Shown in pieces: positions 9,437 through 18,440 of a DNA stretch of 64,000 bases; within the stretch, counting starts at the first letter, position 1; each line of letters starts with the position of its first letter. The notes under the pieces are model-generated. The model had not been told where the DNA came from. It did no database searches and saw only the letters and a program-made list of their open reading frames with translations. This stretch comes from Emcibacter sp. (GTDB taxonomy: Bacteria; Pseudomonadota; Alphaproteobacteria; Sphingomonadales; Emcibacteraceae): NCBI GenBank assembly GCA_021774785.1, contig JAJFIQ010000016.1:62001-126000 (forward strand). Reading direction: 5' to 3'. Both the position numbers and the translations under genes were made by a program.

Positions 9437-9491
9437 ACAATAATTTCGCGTGACTTTTGTGGAAACATTAAAAATTGGGATCGGTTTGATC

Positions 9492-10946
9492 ATGGGAACA
9501 GAGAATAGTGATAGTATCGTTGATGCTGAATATGAAAATGTCGACGAAGGGTATTTTTCTGAACGTGAACTCCGCAAAGGGGCTGCGGGTTGGATACTTT
9601 TAGCCGGCCTTGGTGTTGCTTATGTGATTTCAGGTGATTTTGCCGGCTGGAACTTTGGTCTTGCTGAGGGCGGTTGGGGCGGTCTCGCTATTGCGACGCT
9701 GCTAATGGCAGTAATGTATACAACTATGATTTTCTCCCTTGCAGAACTTTCTGCAACAATCCCGTCCGCAGGGGGTGGTTATGGTTTTGCCCGTCGAGCA
9801 TTTGGTCCCTTGGGGGGATTCTTGACGGGCACGGCCATACTACTGGAATATTCAGTAGCACCGGCGGCAATTGCCACTTTTATCAGTGCCTATCTTGATA
9901 GTTTGATCGGAATTTCAGGCTGGCCTGTATCGCTGGCGTTCTTTGCTGTCTTCATTGGCATACATTTATATGGTGTAGGGGAGGCTTTGAAGCTCATGCT
10001 GGGTGTCACCATAGTAGCTGTTATGGCTTTGCTTATTTTTATCGTTGCGATGACTCCCCATTTCGAGGTGGCAAATCTTTTTGATATTCCGGTTGCAGGG
10101 GGCATTGGGGCCAGCAAATATCTTCCATACGGCATGATTGGTATATGGGCGGCCATTCCTTACGGAATGTGGTTTTTCCTTGCCGTTGAAGGACTGCCTC
10201 TGGCGGCGGAAGAAACAGCCGACCCGCAGCGTAATATGCCAAAAGGCATGATTGCGGCGATTATCGTATTATTACTCTTGGCGGCACTGGTATTGCTGCT
10301 TGGGCCAGGGGGCGGTGGTGCGGCAAATATTGCCAATGCGGGTGATCCCCTGATTGCAGCGATGCGGTCAGATACCGCTTATGGCGGGCCGACACTGACC
10401 GGAAAAATAATCAATATTGTGGGACTTGCGGGATTGATAGCCAGTTTCTTCTCCATAATATTTGGTTACTCCCGTCAGGTGTTTGCCTTGTCCCGTGCAG
10501 GATATTTGCCACGAGTTCTGTCTTTGACTTCAAAACGCAAAACACCCTACCTTGCTCTATTGGTGCCCGGATCACTGGGTTTTCTGCTGTCATTGACCGT
10601 AGATGGTAATATGTTGATTTTGGTGGCCGTATTCGGGGCTTCCATATCCTATATATTAATGATGGCCGCCCATATAAAACTCAGGGTAAGCGAACCTGAT
10701 ATGGATAGACCCTACCGTACACCCGGCGGTGTTGTTACATCGGGGATCGCTTTGTTTCTTGCCGTCATCGCATTGATAGCAGGGTTTCTGGTAGAGCCAA
10801 ATGTGATTTTCTATGCTGCAATTTTCTATTGTCTTATGGTGTCCTATTTTCTGCTGTATAGTCGACATCATCTTGTTGCACAGGCACCAGAAGAAGAATT
10901 TGAAGCGATACGGCAAGCGGAAGCCGCCCTTGATAACGAAAATTAA
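9492..10946 (+). CDS. Ethanolamine-type APC permease
   Basis: An inner-membrane amino-acid/polyamine/organocation permease with about 12 membrane helices. The N-terminal part (AYVISGDFAGWNFGLA, AGGGYGFARRAFGPLGG, GTAILLEYSVAPAAIA) closely follows the ethanolamine permease subgroup. I prefer ATG 9492 (484 residues); an in-frame GTG at 9450 would add 14 residues but has no ribosome site, whereas GGGATCGG lies upstream of 9492. The C-terminal tail is acidic. The gene is divergent from the RpiR regulator and is followed at 150 bases by aldehyde and alcohol dehydrogenase genes, which fits import of an amino alcohol. The substrate is inferred from family resemblance. Confidence 0.85.
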   Translation: MGTENSDSIVDAEYENVDEGYFSERELRKGAAGWILLAGLGVAYVISGDFAGWNFGLAEGGWGGLAIATLLMAVMYTTMIFSLAELSATIPSAGGGYGFARRAFGPLGGFLTGTAILLEYSVAPAAIATFISAYLDSLIGISGWPVSLAFFAVFIGIHLYGVGEALKLMLGVTIVAVMALLIFIVAMTPHFEVANLFDIPVAGGIGASKYLPYGMIGIWAAIPYGMWFFLAVEGLPLAAEETADPQRNMPKGMIAAIIVLLLLAALVLLLGPGGGGAANIANAGDPLIAAMRSDTAYGGPTLTGKIINIVGLAGLIASFFSIIFGYSRQVFALSRAGYLPRVLSLTSKRKTPYLALLVPGSLGFLLSLTVDGNMLILVAVFGASISYILMMAAHIKLRVSEPDMDRPYRTPGGVVTSGIALFLAVIALIAGFLVEPNVIFYAAIFYCLMVSYFLLYSRHHLVAQAPEEEFEAIRQAEAALDNEN

Positions 10947-11095
10947 ACCTCATATTTTTCGATTTTGACGTAGCAGGCAACAGTTGAGTGGCGTGGATTA
11001 TATTTAATTTGATATTATCTCAAGTCAATCAATGTGGCCTGAAAAATTTCTTTTAGGGCAACTTTAGACATGACTATAACGAATAAGGAAAAGAA

Positions 11096-12487
11096 GTGAC
11101 GGCCAATATTTTTCAAGTAACATCGCCTGTTGATGGCTCAATATATCTGGAACGCGAATATGTCTCCGGGGCGCAATTGGATCAGGCATTGGAAGAAGCA
11201 AGTAAAGCACAACTAAAATGGCAAGCAAGATCAATTACAGAACGGGCAGAAGTCTGTAACCGCACAATTGATATATTTCAACAATCGAAGGCTAGACATG
11301 GGCAGGAACTAGCGCAGCAAATGGGCCGTCCTATCCGATACGGCGATGGGGAAGTCGCGGGCGTAGTTGAACGGTCAAGCTATATGATTGATATTGCCGC
11401 AGACGCCTTGGCGGATATAAAAATAAAAGACCCGACAACGGAACGTCTAATCAAAAGGGTGCCTCTGGGAACAGTACTTACCATAGCACCGTGGAATTAC
11501 CCGTATCTCACGGCAATTAATTCTGTCATTCCTGCCATTATGGCTGGCAACGCCGTTATTCTTAAACATTCGAGCCAAACACCATTATGTGCAGAACGTC
11601 TTGAGGAATGTTTTAGGGATGCCGGATTACCGTCGGGTGTGTTTCAGTCCCTGCATATAACCCATGAAGATACGGCGTCAGCCATTGGCTCCGGAAAAAT
11701 CAATTATGTAGCTTTTACCGGATCAGTCCCCGCAGGTGCGCGTATAGAAGAAGCCATTGCGGGCCAGTTCATGGGCTCTGGTCTGGAATTGGGCGGCAAA
11801 GACCCGGCCTATGTACGGGCAGACGCAAACCTGCCACATGCCATTGAAAGTCTGGTCGATGGTGCCTTTTTTAATTCGGGTCAATCCTGTTGTGGCATCG
11901 AGCGCATTTATGTCAACAGATCTGTTTTTAAGGATTTCGTGGATGGTTTTGTCGCCCTTACCAAGCAGTATACATTGGGTAGTCCCTTAGAGGCGGAAAC
12001 CACGCTTGGCCCATTGGTCAATGTTAAGGCGGCGGAGTTTGTCCGTAACCAAACGGCAGAGGCTATCAGCCAAGGTGCAAAGGCACTGATTGATCCGACA
12101 TTATTTCCTCTGGACCAGCCGGGCAGTAATTATCTCGCCCCTCAAATATTGATTGATGTTGATCATTCCATGCGCGTTATGACAGAGGAAAGTTTCGGTC
12201 CCGTAATTGGCATTATGGCCGTTGACAGTGATGATGAAGCGATAGCACTTATGAATGATAGCGAATTTGGCCTAACGGCTTCGGTATGGACGGAAGATAT
12301 TGCTGTTGCCACTGCTATTGGGGAACGGGTACAGACCGGTACTTTCTTTTCGAACCGTTGCGATTATCTGGATCCGGCACTTGCCTGGACCGGTATTAAG
12401 AATTCGGGTCGTGGCTGCACCTTATCGCGCGTTGGTTATGAAGCATTAACCAGGCCTAAATCATATCATTTCCGTGTTTTGGCTTAA
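11096..12487 (+). CDS. NAD(P)-dependent aldehyde dehydrogenase
   Basis: A 463-residue aldehyde dehydrogenase that oxidises an aldehyde to a carboxylate. Marks in order are the cofactor-site APWNYP near residue 132, FTGSVPAGA near 207, the general-base motif ELGGKDP near 231 and the nucleophile loop GQSCCG with the catalytic cysteine near 265; EESFGPV lies near residue 365. It starts at GTG 11096 with AAGGAAAAGAA directly upstream. It is followed after 15 bases by an iron alcohol dehydrogenase, so alcohol to aldehyde to acid are probably consecutive steps. In this context the substrate may be a gamma-glutamyl aminoaldehyde, as with PuuC in the putrescine pathway (inference). It is shorter than PuuC-type enzymes (about 495), nearer to succinate-semialdehyde dehydrogenases of the Sad type. 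Confidence 0.88.
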   Translation: MTANIFQVTSPVDGSIYLEREYVSGAQLDQALEEASKAQLKWQARSITERAEVCNRTIDIFQQSKARHGQELAQQMGRPIRYGDGEVAGVVERSSYMIDIAADALADIKIKDPTTERLIKRVPLGTVLTIAPWNYPYLTAINSVIPAIMAGNAVILKHSSQTPLCAERLEECFRDAGLPSGVFQSLHITHEDTASAIGSGKINYVAFTGSVPAGARIEEAIAGQFMGSGLELGGKDPAYVRADANLPHAIESLVDGAFFNSGQSCCGIERIYVNRSVFKDFVDGFVALTKQYTLGSPLEAETTLGPLVNVKAAEFVRNQTAEAISQGAKALIDPTLFPLDQPGSNYLAPQILIDVDHSMRVMTEESFGPVIGIMAVDSDDEAIALMNDSEFGLTASVWTEDIAVATAIGERVQTGTFFSNRCDYLDPALAWTGIKNSGRGCTLSRVGYEALTRPKSYHFRVLA

Positions 12488-12502
12488 TAGAAAGGCCTAT
12501 CT

Positions 12503-13660
12503 ATGACGTTATCAGCAAGTTGGAATTATCCCACTTCAATTTCACTGGGGGCAGGCCGCATCAGTGATGTGGTTGACGAATGTCGGTCTTTGGGGGTTAA
12601 AAGGCCTTTGATTGTGACGGACCCGGGCTTATGTGAGCTGCCATTCATTGGTAAATTACTAGCGGATTGTACTAATTCTGACCTTGGTGTTGGTCTGTTT
12701 TCTCAAGTACATCCAAACCCGACGGGAGAAGATATAGATGCCGGCCTTAATATGTTCAAGCAGGGCGGCCATGATGGGGTTATTGCCATTGGTGGCGGAA
12801 GCAGCCTTGATGCCGGAAAGGCCGTGGCCCTGATGGCGGGGCAAACGCGCTCCCTTTGGGATTTTGAAGATGTTGGCGATAACTGGACACGGGTAGATAC
12901 ATCTGCTGTAGCGCCTATCATTGCCCTGCCCACGACGGCTGGCACCGGATCAGAGGTGGGGCGTGCATCCGTTATTCTGGATGCTGAAACCCATAAGAAG
13001 AAAATTATTTTTCACCCCCTTATGATGCCAAAAAAAGTCATATTGGATCCCGAACTTACCGTTGGTTTACCTGCGGGTCTTACCGCAGCCACAGGGATGG
13101 ACGCGCTGTCGCATAGTCTGGAAGCATTTTGCGCTCCCGGGTTTCATCCCATGGCACGCGGTATTGCCGTCGAAGCCATTGGTATGGTCAAAGAGTGGTT
13201 GCCGCTGGCTGTTCGGGATGGACAAAATATTGAGGCACGCACCCATATGCTGGTTGCATCAATGATGGGTGCCACTGCATTCCAACGCGGTCTTGGGGCA
13301 ATGCATGCCATCGCTCATTCTCTGGGGGCTGTTTTTGGGGCCCATCATGGAATGTTAAACGCCATACTGATGCCATATGTATTAAAGGCAAATAAATCTG
13401 TTATCGGGGATGACATAGGCTGGTTAGCTCAAGTGATCGGGTTGGAGGGTAATTTCGAGGCGTTTCTTGAATGGATACTCAATTTTCGCAAAGAGCTGGA
13501 AATTCCCCATAGCCTGTCTTCTATTGGGGTTACATCAGATTGCGTCACTCATATTGGCAAAATGTCAGTGGAAGACCCCAGTGCGGGCGGCAACCCCATC
13601 GTGTTCGATAAAGAAGCCTATAGTGCGATCTGCATGGATGCCATTAAAGGATCTCTATAA
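12503..13660 (+). CDS. Iron-containing (group III) alcohol dehydrogenase
   Basis: A 385-residue cytoplasmic dehydrogenase interconverting an alcohol and an aldehyde with NAD(P). The nucleotide-binding GGGSSLDAGK is near residue 98, PTTAGTGSE near 143, and the metal-ligand segments GMDALSHSLEAF (near 194) and AHSLGAVFGAHHG (near 268) supply the Asp and His ligands. ATG 12503 lies 15 bases after the aldehyde dehydrogenase, with GAAAGG in the gap, so the two form one operon. A weak hairpin follows the gene. In the proposed route it would oxidise the hydroxyl of a gamma-glutamylated amino alcohol; direct action on free alcohols is the alternative. Confidence 0.88.
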   Translation: MTLSASWNYPTSISLGAGRISDVVDECRSLGVKRPLIVTDPGLCELPFIGKLLADCTNSDLGVGLFSQVHPNPTGEDIDAGLNMFKQGGHDGVIAIGGGSSLDAGKAVALMAGQTRSLWDFEDVGDNWTRVDTSAVAPIIALPTTAGTGSEVGRASVILDAETHKKKIIFHPLMMPKKVILDPELTVGLPAGLTAATGMDALSHSLEAFCAPGFHPMARGIAVEAIGMVKEWLPLAVRDGQNIEARTHMLVASMMGATAFQRGLGAMHAIAHSLGAVFGAHHGMLNAILMPYVLKANKSVIGDDIGWLAQVIGLEGNFEAFLEWILNFRKELEIPHSLSSIGVTSDCVTHIGKMSVEDPSAGGNPIVFDKEAYSAICMDAIKGSL

Positions 13661-13696
13661 TTGTCAACATCCCCCAGGGGAAGAATTAATTAATGG

Positions 13697-13733
13697 CAGG
13701 CCCGGAATTTTGATGATATTTCGGTTGGGCCTG
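13697..13733 (+). terminator. Weak hairpin after alcohol dehydrogenase
   Basis: Stem CAGGCCC (13697-13703) / GGGCCTG (13727-13733) with a long 23-base loop, followed by TTTGTCT. It is a plausible but suboptimal terminator for the permease-dehydrogenase unit. Confidence 0.45.
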
Positions 13734-13753
13734 TTTGTCTCGTGACAATATCC

Positions 13754-13823
13754 CAACAATATAATATCAGTCTCAAATACAAGGTCACCGTGGCTAAATG
13801 TCGTGGTGTTAATTATATTGTTG
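13754..13823. promoter_or_regulatory. Spaced 12-bp inverted repeat before AraC gene
   Basis: Perfect arms CAACAATATAAT (13754-13765) and ATTATATTGTTG (13812-13823), 46 bases apart, lie about 100 bases before the AraC-family start codon. Two distant half-sites of this kind could be an autoregulatory or looping site for the AraC protein; a very weak hairpin is the alternative. Confidence 0.45.
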
Positions 13824-13920
13824 TTTCAATGTCTACCTAAACTATCCTTTGGATTTCCGGTAACTAATGGTAACATTTATCTACAAGAGTTTACTTTCAT
13901 AAATAAATAGCAGACATTAA

Positions 13921-15009
13921 ATGATAATAAAGACTGCCCTATCTCAGGAAATAGAAAACCTGAAACAAGGCAATTTATTTACTGTTTCTCTGACTGATAT
14001 TAAACCTCTTCTGGACATGACACATATTGCGACTTCGGCCAAAATTTTTCACAAATATGTCAATATCAATAAGCAGAAAAAACAGAAGCAGACAATGCCA
14101 TTATCTGATTATTTTCGCATATTATGGGAGTTATCTGTAGCCTTGCAGGATGAAACGATACATCTGTCCTCCCGACATTTAATGCCCGGCTCCACCAGTT
14201 ATATAATGTCCAATATTTCATCCTGCAAAAATCTGGAGGATGCTATGAAACTGATCGCGAAATCCTATAATATGCTTCATGGAGGGCCGTATAACCGTGT
14301 GGAAATCAGGAATGGTTTCTTACTTTACATTATTGATGACAGCCAGTTTCCCTATATGATGGAGAATGAAGATTATATCCATTTCACCATGGAATGCGTG
14401 CTAATTTATCTGCAAGGTATTTTATCTTTTAGTACGTCCCAGGATTTGCTGCCACTATTGCGCAAGGTATATACCAAGCGTAAAAGGGGGCCTATGAAAA
14501 GCCGTCATATGGGCTATTGGAATGTTCCGGTGCGCTATCAATCTGGTCAATATACCTTGATGTATGATCTGTCTGCAGCCACATTACCCATCACCATTGA
14601 CCAACAGCACATGCCATCCTCACGGGAAATATATGATCACGTGATTACTATGATTGTCCAAATTTCTTCTTCTGGAGAAGTAAGCACAATGGGTGTTGTA
14701 GAACAGGTTCATCTGGCCATTGAACAGGGTCTGCTGAATCAACAAGACGTTGCACGTCACCTGGGTTTTAGCGTACCAACACTTCGGCGGCGCCTGTCCA
14801 TGGAAAATACTACCTTCCGGCAACTCGCCTCCCAAGCTCTGAACGAAAAGTCAAAGCAGTTGATGTCTCAGGGTATTCACATAAATGACATCGCAGATGA
14901 GCTGGGGTTTTCAGATTTCAGAAGCTTCATCCGGGCCTTTAAAAATTGGAACACCATTACCCCAACAGCCTATTTAAATACTATAAATAAGAAAAACACA
15001 TCCAATTAA
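13921..15009 (+). CDS. AraC family transcriptional regulator
   Basis: A 362-residue regulator with a long N-terminal sensor of the arabinose-binding-like type (about residues 20-210) and a C-terminal double helix-turn-helix (about residues 255-355). Visible DNA-binding marks are DVARHLGFSVPTLRRRL and ININDIADELGFSD-type elements, followed by SFIRAFKNW and TPTAYL. Regulators of this layout (OruR/ArgR-like) often control uptake and breakdown of hydrophobic or ester-like compounds. It lies 168 bases before a receptor gene on the same strand and probably controls that receptor and the esterase behind it (inference from position). No strong ribosome site precedes ATG 13921. Confidence 0.88.
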   Translation: MIIKTALSQEIENLKQGNLFTVSLTDIKPLLDMTHIATSAKIFHKYVNINKQKKQKQTMPLSDYFRILWELSVALQDETIHLSSRHLMPGSTSYIMSNISSCKNLEDAMKLIAKSYNMLHGGPYNRVEIRNGFLLYIIDDSQFPYMMENEDYIHFTMECVLIYLQGILSFSTSQDLLPLLRKVYTKRKRGPMKSRHMGYWNVPVRYQSGQYTLMYDLSAATLPITIDQQHMPSSREIYDHVITMIVQISSSGEVSTMGVVEQVHLAIEQGLLNQQDVARHLGFSVPTLRRRLSMENTTFRQLASQALNEKSKQLMSQGIHINDIADELGFSDFRSFIRAFKNWNTITPTAYLNTINKKNTSN

Positions 15010-15177
15010 TTAGCATAATGGCTTGATATTAAAGCAATAATTAAAATGAGCGAAATTGTCCACTTAAATTGAACCCAAAGATCATATACCTTTTACCCCG
15101 CTTGATCCTATCATAAAAATGAGGAAATTTTAATACAACCCCGGTTGTTTATCGACCGATCATGGCAGGATCTTAAT

Positions 15178-17415
15178 ATGAGAAAACAAATTACAAATAA
15201 TGTGATCAATACATCATGTCTGACGGCTCTTTTTATGGCCTTGTCAACAGTATCCCTATTAGCGGAAACAGGTGCAGAAAACACCGTGTTGGACGAAGTA
15301 ATCGTCACCGCCCGACGTCAAAGCGAAAATCTTCAGACAGTTCCTCTGGCAGTTAGCGCCTTTAGTTCTGAGGAACTTTTCAACAACAGAATCGAGGACA
15401 TAGGCAACCTTCAGGCCCATGTGCCGAACCTTAGTCTGCATGTAGGGGATGCAGCTAATGCGGTAATTTACCTGCGCGGTGTAGGGCAGATTGACTCTAT
15501 TTCCTTTAATGATCCGGGGGTCGGTGTTTATGTGGATGACGTTTATATGGGACGCGCTCAGGGGTCATTTCTTGATGTCATGGACCCTGAACGGATTGAA
15601 GTATTGCGTGGACCACAGGGGACACTCTATGGCCGGAATACCATCGGTGGTGCTATCAAATTTGTCAGTGCCCGTCCGAGCAATGAGGTAGAAGGTTATA
15701 TTGAAGCAGGGTATGGCAATTTTAATCAGTTCCGGGCCAAAGCCTCTCTCGGTGGTCCCATCATAGAGGATATATTAATGGCCAAAGCTGCCGTGGCCCA
15801 CAGTTCCCATGATGGTTATTCACAAAATTTGTTTGACGGCAATGATGATTTTGACAAGGAAACCAACAGCTGGCGAGTCAGCGCCCTGTTAACGCCCGAT
15901 GAAAATCTGTCTTTCTATCTGGTCGTTGATGGATCAAAAAACAATCCTGATCGTTCCCGTTCACCCCATAAGGAAACACCAATTTTTTCTGTGCCAAGTG
16001 GTGAATTTATTAACCCGACTGATGACCCTTTTCTGGTTAATGTCAACTTCAACAATCTGGAAAGTCTGAGGACATTTGGTGTTGCTCTGACGGGGGAATA
16101 TAATATTAATGAATTTACATTCAAATCGATAACTTCTTACAGGGAGATGGATTACCGAACCAAAATTGATCTGGATGGCACTATAGATTCTTCCTTCGGC
16201 ATCTATGATTTTGAGGATCAGGATCAATTCAGCCAGGAACTACAGTTTATCTATAATGGTGACAATATATCTCTGGTATCCGGATTATATTATTTCCGTG
16301 AAGATGATGTGACTTTTGCCGGAGCCATTGCCCCCGATTTTTTTGTTGTATTACCGGTTTTCGGGGTGTTCCCATTTCCCATCATTAACGCCGGACGGCG
16401 GGATCAGACCAACAGTAGCATGGCCGCCTACGCCCAGCTCAAATATGAGGCAACTAAAGATCTGACTGTAACGTTTGGATTGCGCTTTACCAAAGAAAAG
16501 AAAGAAGTTGAAAGTGCTGGAGAAGAGTTTTTCGGCACCGGAATTACGACGCCCGAAGAAATGGAAGCTGTCTTTGGCACCGGGATTGGTTTCGGTCGTA
16601 CCAGCTTTAACGCTGAAAATGAATGGGAATCCTTTTCACCCAAAATAGGGTTGGATTATAAGATCAGTGAAGATGTTATGGTTTATGCCAGTGCCAGCCG
16701 CGGCTTCAAAAGTGGAGGGTTTAATGGTCGCCTAACCAACCGAGCTCAGTCCTTTGATCCGGAAACCCTTTGGAGCTATGAAGCCGGTTTTAAATCCACC
16801 TTGGCTGATCAGCGCATACGATTGAATATGGCGGCATTTTACAATGATTATAAGAATTTCCAACTGAGTCGCTTTACTGCAAATCCTGATACGGGCGCCT
16901 TTGAATCTGTCTTTGATAACGCCGGGAAGGCTACAATATGGGGGGTAGAAATGGAAATGACCGCCCTGTTGGTTGATAATGTTACGCTAGATGTCAATGC
17001 GGGCTATCTGAACAGTAGTTATGACGAATTTTTTGGTGATTTTGGTGTTGATGTCAGTGATGACCGCAATTTGGTCAATGCACCGGACTTTACCTCCCGC
17101 GCCAGCTTGAACTATGACCATGATCTCGATAATCTGGGAACACTAACGTTTAACGGCGCGATCAGTTATCGGTCCAAAACCTATCTCACCGTATCCAGCA
17201 GTGAAGTTCTGGCTCAGGATGGTTATGCTCTTCTGGAAGCCTCCATCCAGTTTGTATCGGAAGACCAGCATTGGAATGTCATACTGGCCGGTCAGAATCT
17301 GACAGACAAGGAATTTCGGGAACATGGTTTTGATTTGAGTGCAGCACCGGGCGTTCAACTTGGGTATTATGGGACACCCCGTACCTATAGCCTGACAGTG
17401 CACTATAATTTCTAA
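15178..17415 (+). CDS. TonB-dependent outer-membrane receptor
   Basis: A 745-residue outer-membrane receptor from the chosen ATG 15178, which has AGGA at 15167-15170 with good spacing; an in-frame TTG at 15145 would place 11 polar residues before the signal peptide. After the signal peptide (ending about LLAETG) a TonB-box-like VLDEVIVTARRQ is seen, then the plug (VYLRGVGQ-like YLRGVGQID, VEVLRGPQGTLYGRNT type) and a barrel ending in VHYNF. The sequence DVYMGRAQG and the RGPQGTLYGRNTIGGA motif mark the large IroN/FecA-like group common in sphingomonads and relatives. It is followed after 34 bases by an esterase, so an ester or lactone is a plausible ligand (inference). It shares no repeat element with the first receptor promoter. 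Confidence 0.92.
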   Translation: MRKQITNNVINTSCLTALFMALSTVSLLAETGAENTVLDEVIVTARRQSENLQTVPLAVSAFSSEELFNNRIEDIGNLQAHVPNLSLHVGDAANAVIYLRGVGQIDSISFNDPGVGVYVDDVYMGRAQGSFLDVMDPERIEVLRGPQGTLYGRNTIGGAIKFVSARPSNEVEGYIEAGYGNFNQFRAKASLGGPIIEDILMAKAAVAHSSHDGYSQNLFDGNDDFDKETNSWRVSALLTPDENLSFYLVVDGSKNNPDRSRSPHKETPIFSVPSGEFINPTDDPFLVNVNFNNLESLRTFGVALTGEYNINEFTFKSITSYREMDYRTKIDLDGTIDSSFGIYDFEDQDQFSQELQFIYNGDNISLVSGLYYFREDDVTFAGAIAPDFFVVLPVFGVFPFPIINAGRRDQTNSSMAAYAQLKYEATKDLTVTFGLRFTKEKKEVESAGEEFFGTGITTPEEMEAVFGTGIGFGRTSFNAENEWESFSPKIGLDYKISEDVMVYASASRGFKSGGFNGRLTNRAQSFDPETLWSYEAGFKSTLADQRIRLNMAAFYNDYKNFQLSRFTANPDTGAFESVFDNAGKATIWGVEMEMTALLVDNVTLDVNAGYLNSSYDEFFGDFGVDVSDDRNLVNAPDFTSRASLNYDHDLDNLGTLTFNGAISYRSKTYLTVSSSEVLAQDGYALLEASIQFVSEDQHWNVILAGQNLTDKEFREHGFDLSAAPGVQLGYYGTPRTYSLTVHYNF

Positions 17416-17449
17416 TCCTGCTTATATCTTTTATTGAAAGTATGTTTTG

Positions 17450-18397
17450 ATGACTATTGATCAACAGACAGCCGCGCTGCTGGATCAGATCAACCAGCAT
17501 GTGGCAGGTCCAGGCGAGACCTTTTCCATTGCAGATGCGCGGGCTGGTGCCCGGGATTTATTCTCTGGTTTTTCCGGGGAGATTGAACAAAAATGCCGAA
17601 TAGAGGATCGCCAGATCATTTGGGCGGCGTGCGATGTGCCAGTCCGGATTTATTATCCGAAAGAGGAAAACGTACCCCCGTCTCTTCCCATAGTTGTTTT
17701 CTTTCATGGGGGGGGCTGGTCATTGGGGGATGTGGCGTCATATGACAGTCTGGTTCGTTCATTATGTGTATATAGCAGAGCAATATACATCAGCGTTGAT
17801 TACCGTCTGGCCCCGGAACATAAATATCCCGCCGGATTAAATGATTGTCTCGCCGTTACCGAATGGACACTGGCACAGGCTGAAGATATTGGCGGAGACA
17901 GATCAAGGGTGGCAGTAATGGGCGACAGTGCAGGTGGCAATCTTGCAACAGTGATCTGTCATATGATCAACAAAAACACAGAAAAGCAGATCAAGGCGCA
18001 ATTCCTTCTCTATCCTGTGGTGGATAATTCACGACCCCATGAATATTATTCATCCCGTATGTCATCGGGAAATGGTGAATATCTACTGTCCAGAGATGGT
18101 ATTGATACTGCCGTTGGCTGGTACTTGTCCCCTGATGATGATAGGTCGGACCCAGCCATTTCTCCAGTGCGGCAGAATGAATTGTCCCATATGCCACCGA
18201 CTGTCATTGTAATAGGCGGTTATGATCCCCTGTTGGATGAAGCAAAAAAATATCATGACAGGCTTAAATCTTCTGGTGTTGCGACACTGTACAGATGCTA
18301 TGATACAACCATTCATGCCTTCTTATCTTTTGGCGTTCTTGATATAGCTCATAAAGGCCGCCAGTATATTGCGGAACAGGTCCGTCAATTATTATAG
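17450..18397 (+). CDS. Alpha/beta hydrolase, HSL-family esterase
   Basis: A 315-residue carboxylesterase-like enzyme of the hormone-sensitive-lipase family. The oxyanion motif FFHGGGWSLGD lies near residue 84, the nucleophile elbow GDSAGGNLA near 157, the catalytic Asp in DPLLDEA near 258 and the His in TIHAF near 286. ATG 17450 is preferred; a TTG three bases earlier is in frame, and GAAAG lies upstream. There is no signal peptide, so it acts in the cytoplasm. It is in line with the receptor before it and meets pgi tail to tail. It probably cleaves an ester carried in by that receptor; the exact substrate cannot be read. Confidence 0.88.
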   Translation: MTIDQQTAALLDQINQHVAGPGETFSIADARAGARDLFSGFSGEIEQKCRIEDRQIIWAACDVPVRIYYPKEENVPPSLPIVVFFHGGGWSLGDVASYDSLVRSLCVYSRAIYISVDYRLAPEHKYPAGLNDCLAVTEWTLAQAEDIGGDRSRVAVMGDSAGGNLATVICHMINKNTEKQIKAQFLLYPVVDNSRPHEYYSSRMSSGNGEYLLSRDGIDTAVGWYLSPDDDRSDPAISPVRQNELSHMPPTVIVIGGYDPLLDEAKKYHDRLKSSGVATLYRCYDTTIHAFLSFGVLDIAHKGRQYIAEQVRQLL

Positions 18398-18440
18398 TTT
18401 CCATAATATTTAGTTCGTCACTATTTATTTAGCCTGTCGG

